A stretch of DNA of 64,000 nt from Anodontia alba (GCA_964016985.1 OZ024825.1:41803668-41867667); one strand, 5' to 3'; counted from the stretch's first letter, positions 9,895 to 20,046 are shown. Notes: a model not told the origin generated them from the sequence alone. Program-made: numbers and translations.

Positions 9895-10890
9895 TCACCT
9901 GAGTACAGGACAAGTTTCGAGTCGGTTGGCTTTTTGGTTCTGATGAAGTTCAAAAGAGATGTTCAAGCTGGTGGCTGTGGCAGCCATCTTGGATTTCTCA
10001 TCAGAACAATTTTAGTTATTTTTGCTTTACAAAATGCCTGATACTTCCTACCAAGTTTCCAGTCATTTGGTCTATTGGTTCAGGAGAAAAAATTCTAAAT
10101 AGATTTGCAAGGTGGCAGCCATCTTGGATTTCTGATCAAAATGATTTTAGCTGTTTTTGATCTACAAGTCACTTCGATACTTCCTACCAAGTTTCGAGTC
10201 GATTGGCCTTTTGGATCAGGAGAAGTTCAAATTAGATTCTCAAGATGGGGGCCATGGTGGCCATCTTGGATTTCAGATCTGAACTATTTTTGCTATTTTT
10301 GATCTACAAGTTACCTTGATAATTCCTTCCAAGATTCAACCAATTGGCTTTTCTGTTCAGAAGAAGTTCCAAATACATTGTCAAGATGGTTTAGGTGGAG
10401 GCCATATTGGGTTTCTGATCGGAACGATATTAGCTATTTTTGATCAACAAGTCATACCAATACTTCCTGTCTAGTTTTGAGTCAACTGGCCTTTCATTTC
10501 AGGAGAAGAATTAAGTTCAAAATAGATTTTCAAAATGGCAGCCATGGAGCACATCCTGGATATCTGATTGGAATGATGTTAGCTATTTTTTATCAGCAAG
10601 TCAGCCCAATACCTCCTACCAAGTTTTGAGTCAATTGGTGAGCAAACGGTTCAGGAAAAGGTTCAAAACAGATTTTCAAAATGGCAGCCATTTTGGATTT
10701 GAGATCGGAATGATGTTGGTCATTTTTTATCTACAGGTGTCCCCGATACATATACTTCCAAGTTTCGAGTCAACTGGTCTTTTCTTTCAGAAGAAAAGTT
10801 CAAAATAGATTTTCAAGATGGTGGCTGTTGCAGCCATCTTGGATTTTTGATAAAAATGATTTTAACTTTTTTTTAATCTACAAGTCACTC
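9895..10890 (+). repeat. Tandem repeat, ~140-148 bp unit, seven copies
   Basis: Each unit has GGCAGCCATCTTGGATTTCT, GATTTTAGCTATTTTTGATC, TACTTCCTACCAAGTTTCGA and TCAGGAGAAGTTCAAA. The CCATCTTGGATTT landmark recurs near 9980, 10118, 10258, 10400, 10545, 10688 and 10832. A diverged relative begins again at 63655. Frames stay open for about one unit, giving recurrent spurious peptides. Confidence 0.92.
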
Positions 10891-10899
10891 TGATGTACC

Positions 10900-11065
10900 A
10901 GATGAGTCACATGAAATGTCAAGCCTTTTTTTCTTGGAATTTTTTATATTTACTCTTTTTTAGAATGACATCTGCTGCTGTTGTGACTGATGCTTCAAGG
11001 TTTAGCACTTTGATTTTTTTTTTCCAGAGAAAATAATGCTTGACATTTCATGTGAATTGTCCACA
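10900..11065. mobile_element. Family B parts in rearranged order
   Basis: A right arm (TCACATGAAATGTCAAGCC, GTTGTGACTGATGCTTCAAG) is followed, not preceded, by a left arm (CCAGAGAAAATAATGCTTGA, CATTTCATGTGAATTGTCC). Two truncated copies or an inversion. Confidence 0.6.
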
Positions 11066-11091
11066 TCACAGAACATATTACTATATTAAGC

Positions 11092-11345
11092 CTAAGCCTA
11101 AATACTGGGACCCCTAACTCCTTGCCGTACTTGTCCTAAAATTTGAAAAAGTCCATTTTACTACCTTTTGGTGTGGGTAAAAACTGCTGGATTGAGTGAC
11201 AAAAGTGTAGACACTGACCAGATGTAGCAGTCTGTAGTATCTAATCTGGGCCTATACTGTTTACTCATGGTTGTCTATCCCTATGGCAGCTGTTCTGGGT
11301 CAACACTGTTTGCTCAGGCCTATCTGTCCCAATACGTAGGGTTAA
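11092..11345 (+). mobile_element. Family E hairpin element
   Basis: CCTAAATACTGGGACCCCTA, CCTAAAATTTGAAAAAGTCC, ACAAAAGTGTAGACACTGAC and CCCAATACGTAGGGTTAAT mark the copy. The right core half is duplicated (CTACTCATGG and CAACACTGTTTGCTCAGGCC). Confidence 0.65.
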
Positions 11346-11383
11346 TTTATGGTAGTTCATTTTTGCCTAAACCCAGCATAATT

Positions 11384-11597
11384 TTAACCCTTGTCCTGCT
11401 GAACTCTGATATATCCTGCATTTGCAAACAGTGTAGATCCAGATCAGTTGGCTTCTGAAGAAGCCAACTGATCTGGATCTGCACTGTTTGCCATTAAGTA
11501 TGTGAATTTATATCAACAATCTGGATCAAGTAAATTGATTGGCTGAAAATTAGAAATAGGCATGGCATCTGAATTTATTCAGCATGACAAGGGTTAA
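11384..11597 (-). mobile_element. Family A hairpin MITE
   Basis: TTAACCCTTGTCCTGCTGAA to CAGCATGACAAGGGTTAA with a complete central stem. Right TTAA (11594-11597) is shared with the family C copy that follows. Confidence 0.9.
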
Positions 11598-11808
11598 CAC
11601 TTAGTATGCTTGGTCAAGGTTTCAATAGATGATAATTTAAAATATTTTTTCTTATTTTTCCCAGAAAATAGACTTTGACATTGCATGCAAATCATCTCCT
11701 TAGGAGACAATTTGCATGAAATGGCAAAGCCTATTTTTTGGGAAAAACAAGAAAAATATTATCAACTTGTCGCCGGCTGAGTCTGGTATACCATGCCAAG
11801 TCCTAGTA
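11594..11808 (+). mobile_element. Family C hairpin MITE
   Basis: TTAACACTTAGTATGCTTGG at left. Arms TTGACATTGCATGCAAATCA and GACAATTTGCATGAAATGGC fold around CTCCTTAGGAG. The right terminus is eroded. Confidence 0.82.
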
Positions 11809-12024
11809 TGATTTTTGCAACTAACAGGTCATTGTTTTGATGTTCTGTATGCAAGTAACTTGATCAAAAATTCTATTTTTTTTTTTATTTCTTATATTTC
11901 AGAAGAGCATACCACAAATTCAAATATCATATCCTATCAAACAAACAAGTAATAAACAAGCAACCTAAGCTTCTCATATTCTCTATGATGATGATTTGGT
12001 ATTTTACACCTATTTCAATATTAT

Positions 12025-12230
12025 TTAACCCTTGCCATGCTGAATAAATTAAGATGCCACACCCACTTCTAATTTTCAGCCAATCAGATTACTTGATTTG
12101 GTTTATCGCTATAAATTCACATACTTAATGGCAAACAGTGTAGGTCCAGATCAGAAGCCAACTGATCTGGATCTACACTGTTTGCAAAGGTAGGAAATAT
12201 ATCAGGGTTCAGCGAGACAACAAGGGTTAA
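12025..12230 (+). mobile_element. Family A MITE with apex deletion
   Basis: Both TTAA sites present. At the hairpin apex the left stem is lost (GATCAG runs straight into AAGCCAACTGATC). The right end has a duplicated ACAACAAGGG. Confidence 0.88.
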
Positions 12231-12421
12231 CCACTTTCTGGGCAAATTCAGCAGATGGCAAATTGGTAACATTTCTTATTTTTTCCAGAAAACAGGATTT
12301 GACATTGCATGCAAATTATCATTTGTATGAAATGTCAAAACTCGTTTTCTATGAAAATTAAGAAAAATATTTTAAAATGTTGTCTGCTCAAATTTTTATC
12401 CAGAGTGCTAAGTATTATTAA
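12227..12421 (+). mobile_element. Family C hairpin MITE
   Basis: Shares TTAA with the elements on both sides (12227-12230, 12418-12421), making an A-C-A chain. Contains GGATTTGACATTGCATGCAA and GTATGAAATGTCAAAACTCG. Confidence 0.85.
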
Positions 12422-12617
12422 CCCTTGTCATGCTGAATAAATTAAGATGTCATGCCCACTTCTTATTGTCAGCCAATCAGATTACTTGATCAAGATTTTT
12501 TTATACAAATTCAAATACTGAATGACAAACAGTGCAGATCCAGATGAAGCCAACTGATATGGATCTACACTGTTTGCAAAGACAGAGTGTATCCGGGTTC
12601 AGCAGGACCAGGTTTAA
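12418..12617 (+). mobile_element. Family A MITE with apex deletion
   Basis: TTAACCCTTGTCATGCTGAA to CAGCAGGACCAGGTTTAA. Stem reduced to GATCCAGATGAAGCCAACTG. Confidence 0.87.
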
Positions 12618-12619
12618 GA

Positions 12620-12785
12620 GGTATCTTGGTAATGGAAGGGTGACAATGAAAGGTTCTGTACAATGAAGCGCCGTATGGTCTTGAGCTGAATTCTGCTTCC
12701 AGTAGGATTCAAACCTGGGATCTCGTGGTCCAAAGTCAGAAGTGCTAACCACTTGACCACCTGGACACTTCATATTCTCAAGGAC
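12620..12785 (-). mobile_element. tRNA-derived SINE-like element
   Basis: On the minus strand a pol III A-box-like TGGTCAAGTGGTTAGCAC is followed by a B-box-like GGTTTGAATCC about 35 bp on, then a ~70 bp non-tRNA body reading to about 12620. The anticodon arm does not fold well, so it is not a functional tRNA. Confidence 0.6.
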
Positions 12786-12875
12786 ATAATGATCTATAGT
12801 AAAGCGACCTGACCATAAAACATATACTTTTTTAATAAGCATAATTTTTTCTAAATGAGACAGCTTTTATCATAC

Positions 12876-12930
12876 AGTGAAACCTCCCCTGAGAGGTCAC
12901 CTCTCAACAACAGCCACCTTTCTATAAGGC
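12876..12930 (+). mobile_element. pogo/Tigger-type left-end fragment
   Basis: TACAGTGAAACCTCCCCTGA, GAGGTCACCTCTC and CAGCCACCTTTCT resemble the left end of elements such as 6726. A related piece (CAACCTCTCTACAATTACCA) is at 13591-13640. Confidence 0.45.
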
Positions 12931-13389
12931 TGGCACAATTAATTGGATAATCGATTAATTGATCGATAAATTCCACAAAAATGATTATCTTTACAGATTT
13001 GCTAATAATCGATCATTTAATTTCTGTGTCTCTTACTTTACCATATTTACCTTTAGTATTCAGACACCTCAAATCCTTACCATACTTAATCTAAAACTTG
13101 AACAAGTACAACTTACTACCCATGTTGTGTCTAAAAATAGCTGGATGAGTGGCAAACAGTGTAGACCCTGATGAGACACCACATTTGCAGCATCTCATCT
13201 GGGTCTACACTGTTTGCTCAAGCCTGTCAGATCAAATACATACAGTAAAGTACAGCATATGGTAAGAGTCATGCTCAGACAGACAGGTAAAATTATGACC
13301 AAATCTTCATTGATTATTAATCGATTATCAACTGCAATGGCAGGACTGATAATCGATTAACTTTTCAGCTCTGATTAGCCAGCCTTATA
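12929..13389. mobile_element. ATCGATTA-rich inverted-repeat element with nested family E
   Basis: Ends ATAAGGCTGGC and AGCCAGCCTTAT are inverted. Inside them GGATAATCGATTAATTGATC pairs with TGATAATCGATTAA near 13349. The middle is occupied by the family E copy 13041-13265. Confidence 0.65.
13041..13265 (+). mobile_element. Family E hairpin element (nested)
   Basis: Starts TACCATATTTACCTTTAGTA, carries AATCTAAAACTTGAACAAGT, GGCAAACAGTGTAGACCCTG and the inverse core GGGTCTACACTGTTTGCTCA, and ends near CATATGGTA. Confidence 0.78.
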
Positions 13390-13660
13390 TAATACCTCTT
13401 TTCAGATTTCCCAAAGTCCTATTTTTCACTTTTTGTTTGGCAATATACTACCCTGTAACATACTGACATCAGTTTATTGTATTTGGTATATGCACGTGAA
13501 TGTCCCAAGTGCCATCTGTGTATGGCCTGGGAAGAATGTTTATTTTAGATAAAGTTTTTGTTCTGTTGTTCTGTTCTGTATATTAAACCTCAACCTCTCT
13601 ACAATTACCACCTTTTTACAACAGCCAGGTTTGTCTTCTCAAGGGTAACTTGAAGGTAGG
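13390..13660. other. No complete feature; pogo-like fragment inside
   Basis: AT-rich. The only recognisable piece is the right-hand pogo-like fragment near 13585-13645. Confidence 0.4.
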
Positions 13661-13661
13661 T

Positions 13662-13841
13662 CGCACAGTGCCAATCACAACTGCAGCAGACGGCACTTTG
13701 ATTCTTTTTTAATTTTTTTTCACAGAAAATGAGGCTTGACATTTCATGTAAATTTTCTGTCAATCAGATGATTCCCATGAAATGTCAAGCCTTAATAAGA
13801 ATGTTGTCCAATACCATTTTGCTTGGCACTTCAAGGGTTAA
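13662..13841 (+). mobile_element. Family B hairpin MITE
   Basis: GCCAATCACAACTGCAGCAG at left, GAGGCTTGACATTTCATGTA pairing with CATGAAATGTCAAGCC, and GCTTGGCACTTCAAGGGTTA at right. Confidence 0.82.
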
Positions 13842-13914
13842 TAAAATCAAAGGAAAAAAATGGAATATGAGGCACAGACAAGAAGTCCTGTTACTGACAC
13901 AATAAAGTTTTAAA

Positions 13915-14030
13915 GTGGGAGCAAATGTTTTCTTTTTAGAGGTCCCTTTTCAGAAGGTATCTGATCTACAGGAAAGCAAACAGGAAGTTAAAAAAGTTGT
14001 CTCCCCATTAAAATGAAAATCTACCAAGTT
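13915..14030. mobile_element. Family J fragment
   Basis: CCCTTTTCAGAAGGTATCTG, ACAGGAAAGCAAACAGGAAG and GTTGTCTCCCCATTA match the copies near 1030-1080 and 58640-58710. Confidence 0.6.
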
Positions 14031-14042
14031 TATCCAGTCCCC

Positions 14043-14073
14043 TTAACCCTTACACGCTGAGCAAAATTGTAGC
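14043..14073 (+). mobile_element. Family B left end, interrupted by the LINE
   Basis: TTAACCCTTACACGCTGAGC and AAAATTGTAGC are the first 31 bp of a family B element. The rest continues at about 16462. Confidence 0.75.
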
Positions 14074-16460
14074 TCTGCAACATCAGCTTCTTGTATGCGA
14101 CATGAGGATTGATGTGCCACCAAAATCCAAGCGCAAGTTCACCCCTCGCCTCAAAGTTTGGAAGCTTAAAGACCCTCAGACAAGCAATCATTTCCAGGAG
14201 GTCTTCAACTTGCATGTGAGCACATCTGCAGGTGTAGCTGATGGGGCCACTGAGGATAACTGGAACAACATCAAAACTGGACTGCTCAAGACAACTGAGG
14301 AGGTATGTGGCACAACGCTGCCACACCGTTGCCATCGTGAAACCTGGTGGTGGAATGAACACGTGGAAAAGGTCATTGCTGCCAAACGGAGAGTTTTCAA
14401 GGCCTGGAAGGCTGGTAAAGGCACTAGGGCATCATACGATGCAGCCAAACGAAATGCCAGACATGCAGTGCACCATGCTCGTCAAGACGCCGACAAGAAG
14501 GTCTACGAGAATATTGACCCCAAGTCTTCAGAAGTCTACCGCCTTGCTAACCAGTTTAGAAGAGAGAACACTGATGTTGTTGGTGACAAACCTGTGAAGA
14601 ATGATGCAGGAGAGATGTCAGTGAGCGAAGACTCAAAGCAGAAGGCCTGGCTAGAGCACTACCAAAGGCTTCTCAACGTTGAGTTTGACTGGGACCCAGA
14701 CCACCTGTCTTATCAACTACCAGTGGAAGGCCCGCCCATCCCAATCACCATTGATACAGTTAAGAAGGCTATCTCACAGAATGAAGGCTGGCAAAGCACC
14801 AGGCCCATCAGGCATAGCGGTGGAGATGATACGAGCAGACGGTGACATGGCAGCTGCATTTATTCATGATGGCAAGGTACACTCTGACTGGGTGCAGAGT
14901 TTCATTGTCTGCCTCTACAAGGGAAAGGGGGATGCATTGGAAAGGGGCAACTACCGCGGTCTCAAGCTGACAGAGCAGGTTATGAAAATCCTGGAGAGGA
15001 TTGTGGATGGCCTCATCAGACAGTTGGTGTCAATCAACGAGTCCCAGTTGGGCTTCGTCCTAGGCAGAGGCACTACAGATGCAATCTTTGTTGTCAGGCC
15101 GCTGCAAGAGAAGTATCTAGCTGCCAACAAGAGACTCTACATGCTTTCATAGACCTGGAGAAGGTGTTTGATCGAGTACCTTGGAAGGTCATCTGGTGGG
15201 CACTGAGAAAACTTGGTGTGGAGGAGTGGATTGTGCGACTGGTGCAGGGGATGTACGCATATGCGCGGAGCCATGTCCATGTTGGTGAGGGGTACAGTGA
15301 AGAGTTTGAAGTGAAGGTTGGTGTTCACCAAGGATCAGTACTCAGCCTGCTGCTCCTCATCATTGTGCTTGAAGCCTTATCACGTGAGTTCCGCTCTGGG
15401 GTCCCCTGGGAGGACCTCTATGCCGATGACCTTGTTATCATCGCTGAATCGCTTGATGAATGTGTCAGGAAGCTCTTGACTTGGAAAGAAGCAATGGAGA
15501 AGAAAATACTGAGAGTAAATGCAGGAAAGACAAAGATCATGATCTGTGGTATGGGACTGGACCACCTGCAGAGTTCAGGCGAGTTTCCATGCGCCCTCTG
15601 TCACACTGGAGTGGGCAGCAACAGCATCTTCTGCAATGGCTGCAAGCACTCGGTGAACAAGAAATGCAGTGGGCTCAAGCGCTTGACAAAAGACCCTGAC
15701 TACAGATGTACAAGGTGCCAGGGAACTGCACGCCCTTGGATGGCAGACCATAGAAGGAAGTCCAGGTCGGACCTGACAAGCTTGAGGTGGTAGCTTCCTT
15801 TTGCTACCTAGGAGACATGCTCTCAGCAGCAGGTGGCTGTGAACTTTCAACCACAACACGTGTGAAAACCACCTGGAAGAAGTTCAAGGATCTGCTACCA
15901 GTTCTCTCTTCACGCCACCTCTCTTTCAAAACACGTGGCCATGTGTACAGCTCTTGTGTGCGGAGCGCAATGCTCCATGCCAGCGAGACTTGGCCATTTA
16001 CAAAGCCAAACCTCCAGCGTCTGCAGCGAAATGACAGGGCAATGATCAGACAGATCTACAATGTCAGGCCACAAGACATTGTCACCACCAGGTCCAATGA
16101 GCTACTTGCGCGGCTTGGCATTGAGAATCTGGACCTCTTTCTGAAGGAGAGAAGACTCCGATGGTATGGACATGTGGAACGCTCCAATGGTGCAGTCAAG
16201 ACAGCCTTTGACATACAGGTCGATGGAAAGTGTGGGCCTGGGAGGCCCAAGATGACATGGAAGTAGTTGACAGAGAGGGATTGCAGAGAGTGGAAGCTCT
16301 CGGCTATCAACCCTCATGATAGACATACCTGGAGATCTGGTGTGAGATCTGCCATGCATGCAGCAAGCCAGCTATCTGGAAGGGGGCCCACTGATGTGGA
16401 TGTTGCCCCTGTATTTGCACGTTAATCAAAAATCCGATTATCATATGATGATATGATGAC
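14070..16460 (+). pseudogene. 5'-truncated, frameshifted LINE (non-LTR retrotransposon)
   Basis: The relic begins inside the last strand of an apurinic-type endonuclease domain (ALQHQLLVCDMRID), followed by a Lys/Arg-rich linker, LKVWKLKDP and a helical linker to ~14770. Reverse transcriptase follows: KAGKAPGPSGI (~14790), SFIVCLYKGKGDALERGNYR (~14902-14960), SQLGFVLGRGTTDAI (~15046-15090), FIDLEKVFDRVPW (~15147-15187), VHQGSVLS (~15325) and catalytic YADD (15419-15430). Next come a C2-x10-C2-x7-C...C2 finger (15590-15720), then FCYLGDMLSAAGGC and LRWYGHVER, ending at TAA 16423-16425. Three frameshifts (~14780, ~15147, ~15755), a stop at 16264-16266 and an apparent ~20-residue loss after MIRADGD make it inactive. 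The short 3' tail is TATGATGATATGATGA. GC content is higher than its surroundings. Clade not assigned. Confidence 0.9.
15590..15720 (+). other. Cys-rich finger inside the LINE
   Basis: CALCHTGVGSNSIFCNGCKH, then NKKCSG and, 13 residues later, RCTRC: a PHD/RING-like arrangement of seven Cys without an obvious eighth ligand. It sits between the reverse transcriptase thumb and the C-terminal domain. Confidence 0.75.
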
Positions 16461-16461
16461 A

Positions 16462-16610
16462 CTCCAAATTTTTTTCATTCTTTTTCAGAGAAAATAAGAT
16501 TTTGCATTATGTGAAGCATTTGTTATGCAGATGATTCATGTGAAATGTGAAGCCTTATTTTCTCTGAAAAAAAATCAAAATGTCTGCTGCATGTGTGATT
16601 AGTGTGTTAA
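16462..16610 (+). mobile_element. Family B right part, interrupted by the LINE
   Basis: Resumes with a T-rich CATTCTTTTTCAGAGAAAAT, then TTTGCATTATGTGAAGC and its inverse ATGTGAAATGTGAAGCC. Ends GTGATTAGTGTGTTAA. With 14043-14073 it makes one family B element split by the LINE. Confidence 0.75.
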
Positions 16611-16803
16611 ATCATCTTATTCTGTCACTAGGCAAAGATGGAGGAGAACTGAAGCAGCTCTATCAATCATGTAAACATCCTCTAACTTTCTAAGCATTTC
16701 AAAATGTTATCAGCTTGCTAAATAAAATGAGACTGAAAATTTACTAATGACAAAACTTATTGTCTGACCCTCACTGTTTAATCAATAAAGACATGGATCA
16801 GTA

Positions 16804-17013
16804 TTGACCCTTAAAGCGCCAAGTAAAATTTGTAGCAGACCACATTCTATTTTTTTTTTTTTTTTTTATTTTCCATAGAAAAGAACTCTTGCCATTTCAT
16901 GTGAATGTCTGCAAGATGATTCACATGAAATGTTGAGACTATTTTCTCTAAAAAATATCAAAAATATTTCAAAATGTTGTCTGCTGCAGCTTTGATTGGT
17001 GATTTAAGGGTTA
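16804..17013 (+). mobile_element. Family B hairpin MITE
   Basis: CCCTTAAAGCGCCAAGTAAA at left, ATTGGTGATTTAAGGG at right. The first 16 bp are identical to the left end of family F. Confidence 0.85.
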
Positions 17014-17191
17014 GAGCTGGCAAGAAAATTAATGATGTAAAGCCAAGGTACTTATTAGCTTTATTGGCTGAAAAACAATAAAAGAAACCATGATATTATT
17101 TAGCTTTACAAAATACTAGGTTGAAGGCACATAAAAAATGAAGATTGACTGTTTCAGTATCAAATTAGTTCACAATACAAGAATTATTTTT

Positions 17192-17417
17192 CTTATCCCT
17201 TAAAGTGCTAAGCAGAATTGTAGCAGATGATATTCTATTTTTTTTATTATTATTATTTTTTCAGTGAAAATAAATCTTGGATGTGAATCATCTACCTTGC
17301 ACACAATTCACATGACAATTCACATGAAATGCAAAGTCTTATTTTCAGTGAAAAATACACACAAAAAAATCAAAATGTTGTTTGCCACAGTTGTGATTAG
17401 CACTTTAAGGGATATAA
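17192..17417 (+). mobile_element. Family B hairpin MITE with TTAT/ATAA flanks
   Basis: TTATCCCTTAAAGTGCTAAG to GTGATTAGCACTTTAAGGGATA. The target sites are symmetrical TTAT and ATAA rather than TTAA, so one may have mutated or the insertion used a variant site. Confidence 0.83.
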
Positions 17418-17591
17418 AGTTTGGTGAGAAATTACAATCAATGAGATTCCTGCTACTAGGCCTAATGTGAGAAATCAATGCAAGGCATGTAATGCAGTCT
17501 GGTCAGGGTCATCACACACAGCTTGTTATAAGAGGAGAATCCAGACTGGTATTTTACCTTTTTTTTTCCACAAAAACAAATGCTGTGATTA

Positions 17592-17790
17592 CGGTACATT
17601 TGTATTATAAAATGTCCAATTTCAAACACATTATTCTGTACTATTCTGGTCTAAATTGTGCTTTTTATGCAGCTGTTTCTTAAAATACTTAGTGGAATGG
17701 CAAACAGTGCAGACCCTGATCTGGGTCTGCACTGTTAGCATAGTCATTTTGTCAGGTTCTTTGGTGTTCTAAATATGAGGACATTTACTG
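17592..17790. mobile_element. Family I hairpin element
   Basis: Flanked by TA. Right end AGGACATTTACTG; core GGCAAACAGTGCAGACCCTG with GGGTCTGCACTG. The centre is shortened to GATCTGGG. Confidence 0.7.
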
Positions 17791-17792
17791 TA

Positions 17793-17870
17793 CTCATTAA
17801 AGTGCTCCAAATGAGTACCCACAACATATATTTTCATGGAGAAATAAGCAAAATTTAGAATTTTGACAGG
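17793..17870. mobile_element. Family D fragment
   Basis: CTCATTAAAGTGCTCCAAAT, GAGTACCCACAACATATA and TTTTCATGGAGAAATAAG: apex and right arm only. Confidence 0.6.
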
Positions 17871-18420
17871 CCTTTACAAATTTTCATGGGACCTCTGGAA
17901 ATTTTGATGGGCCCAAGAATCCTTAATACTCATCTTAGATCAAAATGCACACTGGATTTGGATAGCTTGTATAGGGGGCCCAGCCAAAAATCCATTCAGT
18001 TTAAGTCTAACATTAATGGTTTTCACACAAAATGGATCGGGCCCATCCTAGAAATATCCCTGAATGTCAAACCCTATTTTCTGGAAAAAATAAATAAAAA
18101 AAACAACATGCAAAACATTGTTTTCAGTGTTCTCCCCATTTCCCGGCATTCTCCCAATTTAGCACTGCTCATTTATCTTGTCTCACATCCTGTTCTGTTT
18201 TGCTGTTTTTTGTCACCATAACAATGTCTCTGGAGGCAAGTATCACACTGTTTAAAAACTCATTTCCATGGTAAATTGTATTTCCATTGTTCTTATCAAT
18301 TTATTTTAATTATTCATCATTTAACACTTAAACCCTTTGAGTTCTGAATTCTTGACAACAGGAATCCCCTTAGAACATGATTTGTCATAGCATGGTTTCG
18401 AATATGACCTGGTTTAAAGA
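17871..18420. other. No recognisable feature
   Basis: A 111-codon open frame (17886-18221) has no domain signature and looks incidental. Confidence 0.45.
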
Positions 18421-18600
18421 TGGAACCCAAACAAAAATGTATAGATTATATAGAAAAATGATCATTCATCAAACAAAAATGCATAGATTAAATAGAAAAT
18501 GACCAACAAAAAATGTATAGATTATATAGAAAAAATTCTAAGAAAAATAAATAGATTACATAGAAAAAGGGTCATTTATTAAACAAACATGTATAGACTG
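18421..18600 (+). repeat. Imperfect tandem repeat, ~40 bp
   Basis: Five diverged copies of an AT-rich unit around ATGTATAGATTATATAGAAA, with length differences between copies. Confidence 0.75.
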
Positions 18601-18629
18601 CACATTGCTGGAAAAAAAGCAAAGAAAAA

Positions 18630-18960
18630 TACTTAACTCAGACCTTTACTAATGATAACCTTGACCTTTGGTCAGCAGCAGAGATTTAATGTATTTCCAG
18701 ATAGTAAAAGTTTTGCTATTTTGATATGTACTGTTAGTTTCTACTATAAGTTACATTTGAGAAAAAGACTTTTTGACATTTTCCCCATATAAATATACAT
18801 GTATAGGGAAGCAAATTTGACCCTGCAGCAAAAAGGTCAAAATGCCAACTTAAAGTAATCATTAAACAAATTTAGTATATCTCTCATCCTGATGATACAT
18901 ACCAAGATAAAGCCACTAAACTTTCTTGGCTCTGGAGAAGAATTTAAAGCACTTTTACCA
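18630..18960 (-). repeat. Dispersed repeat remnant
   Basis: TGACCTTTGGTCAGCAG, CAAATTTGACCCTGCAGC and TACCAAGATAAAGCCAC recall the vocabulary of the 2265-4230 array but no full unit is seen. Confidence 0.4.
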
Positions 18961-19079
18961 TCATGGTAAAAATGGTAAACATTCCCCAAGTTATAGAACA
19001 ACATCATTTTGTTCTCTTGTCCAACCAATACTAGACCAGCACAAATGAAATTCAAACTTCTTGGACCAAATAAAATACA

Positions 19080-19294
19080 TTTACTGCATTTACAATATAT
19101 ATTTAGAGAGACAGGCCTGAGCAAACAGTGTAGACCCAGATGAGATGCAACATGCATCTCATCAGGATCTACACTGCTTGCCACTCATCCAGCAATTTTT
19201 AGACACAAAATCGGGTAGTAAATTGTACTTGTTCAAGTTTTAGAACAAGTATGGTAAGGAGTTGAGGTGTCTGACTATTTAGGGTAAATATGGT
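19080..19294 (-). mobile_element. Family E hairpin element
   Basis: GACAGGCCTGAGCAAACAGT, a hairpin GATGAGATGCAACATGCATC, GCCACTCATCCAGCAATTTT, GTTCAAGTTTTAGAACAAGT and final TTAGGGTAAATATGGTA. Confidence 0.82.
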
Positions 19295-19299
19295 ACTGT

Positions 19300-19425
19300 C
19301 TTCAGCTGAAATATTTACCCTAAAATGTCTGTGCAAACAGTTAAACGACTGATCAAACTATACCTAGGAAGGAGTTTGATCCAAATCTACACTGTTTGCT
19401 ATTTAGTCCAAACTTTTAAGACACA
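19300..19425. mobile_element. Core-1 hairpin of unassigned family
   Basis: ATATTTACCCTAAAATGTCT, GCAAACAGTTAAACGACTGA and its partial inverse GATCCAAATCTACACTGTTTGC share the core but not the usual arms. Confidence 0.5.
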
Positions 19426-19465
19426 TGGAAGTCTATTAGGCTTCTTCTAATTTTAATGTATCATA

Positions 19466-19618
19466 TTTATCCTAAGTATTGGAATATGAGCAAACAGTGC
19501 AGACCCAGATCAGTTGCTACAGATTGCATAATGCAGCATCTGATCAGAGACTACACTGTTTGCAGTCAACAAATTAACAGTTAATAAATGTATTTGTTCA
19601 AATTTTAGGATACTGTAT
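19466..19618 (+). mobile_element. Family E copy, short
   Basis: ATATTTATCCTAAGTATTGG, GAGCAAACAGTGCAGACCC, apex GCATAATGCAGC and right CTACACTGTTTGCAG. Confidence 0.7.
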
Positions 19619-19625
19619 TTTCCGT

Positions 19626-19817
19626 TGGTATTGGAACATGTTAATTCCTTACTTGTTCTAAAATTTGAAATAGTCCATTCCACTAACCGTTGATGTGTTT
19701 AAAATATTGCTGAATGTACGACAAACAGTACAGACCCTGATCAGATGCCACATTCTGCAGTGTCTGATATGGGTCTACACTGTTTGCAAAGGCCTATCAG
19801 TCCCAATACTTAGGGTT
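19626..19817 (+). mobile_element. Family E copy
   Basis: TTCCTTACTTGTTCTAAAAT, CGACAAACAGTACAGACCCT, GGGTCTACACTGTTTGCAAA and CCCAATACTTAGGGTTA. Abuts the previous copy. Confidence 0.75.
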
Positions 19818-19832
19818 ATTACTGAAAGTATT

Positions 19833-20046
19833 TTAACCCTTGTCCTGCTGAACCCAGATACATCCTGTCTTTGCAAACAGTGTAGATCCAGATCAATTGG
19901 CTTCTGAAGAAGCCAACTGATCTGGATCTGCACTGTTTTTCATTAAGCATATGAATTTGTATCAACAACCTGGATCAAGTAATCTGATTGGCAGAAAATT
20001 AGAAGTGGGTGTGGCATCTTTATTTATTCAGCAGGACAAGGGTTAA
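19833..20046 (-). mobile_element. Family A hairpin MITE
   Basis: Complete with TTAA at 19833-19836 and 20043-20046. One of the least diverged minus copies. Confidence 0.92.

Noticed and set aside
9817..10302. Small protein genes with repeated HLGFLI motifs
   Set aside because: They lie in a ~143 bp tandem repeat and merely reflect the unit being open in one frame.
14102..14845. 247-codon host gene
   Set aside because: It is the linker region of a LINE ORF2; the reverse transcriptase follows in shifted frames.
17886..18221. 111-codon open frame as a gene
   Set aside because: No start context, splice signals or domain pattern; composition like the surrounding intron.
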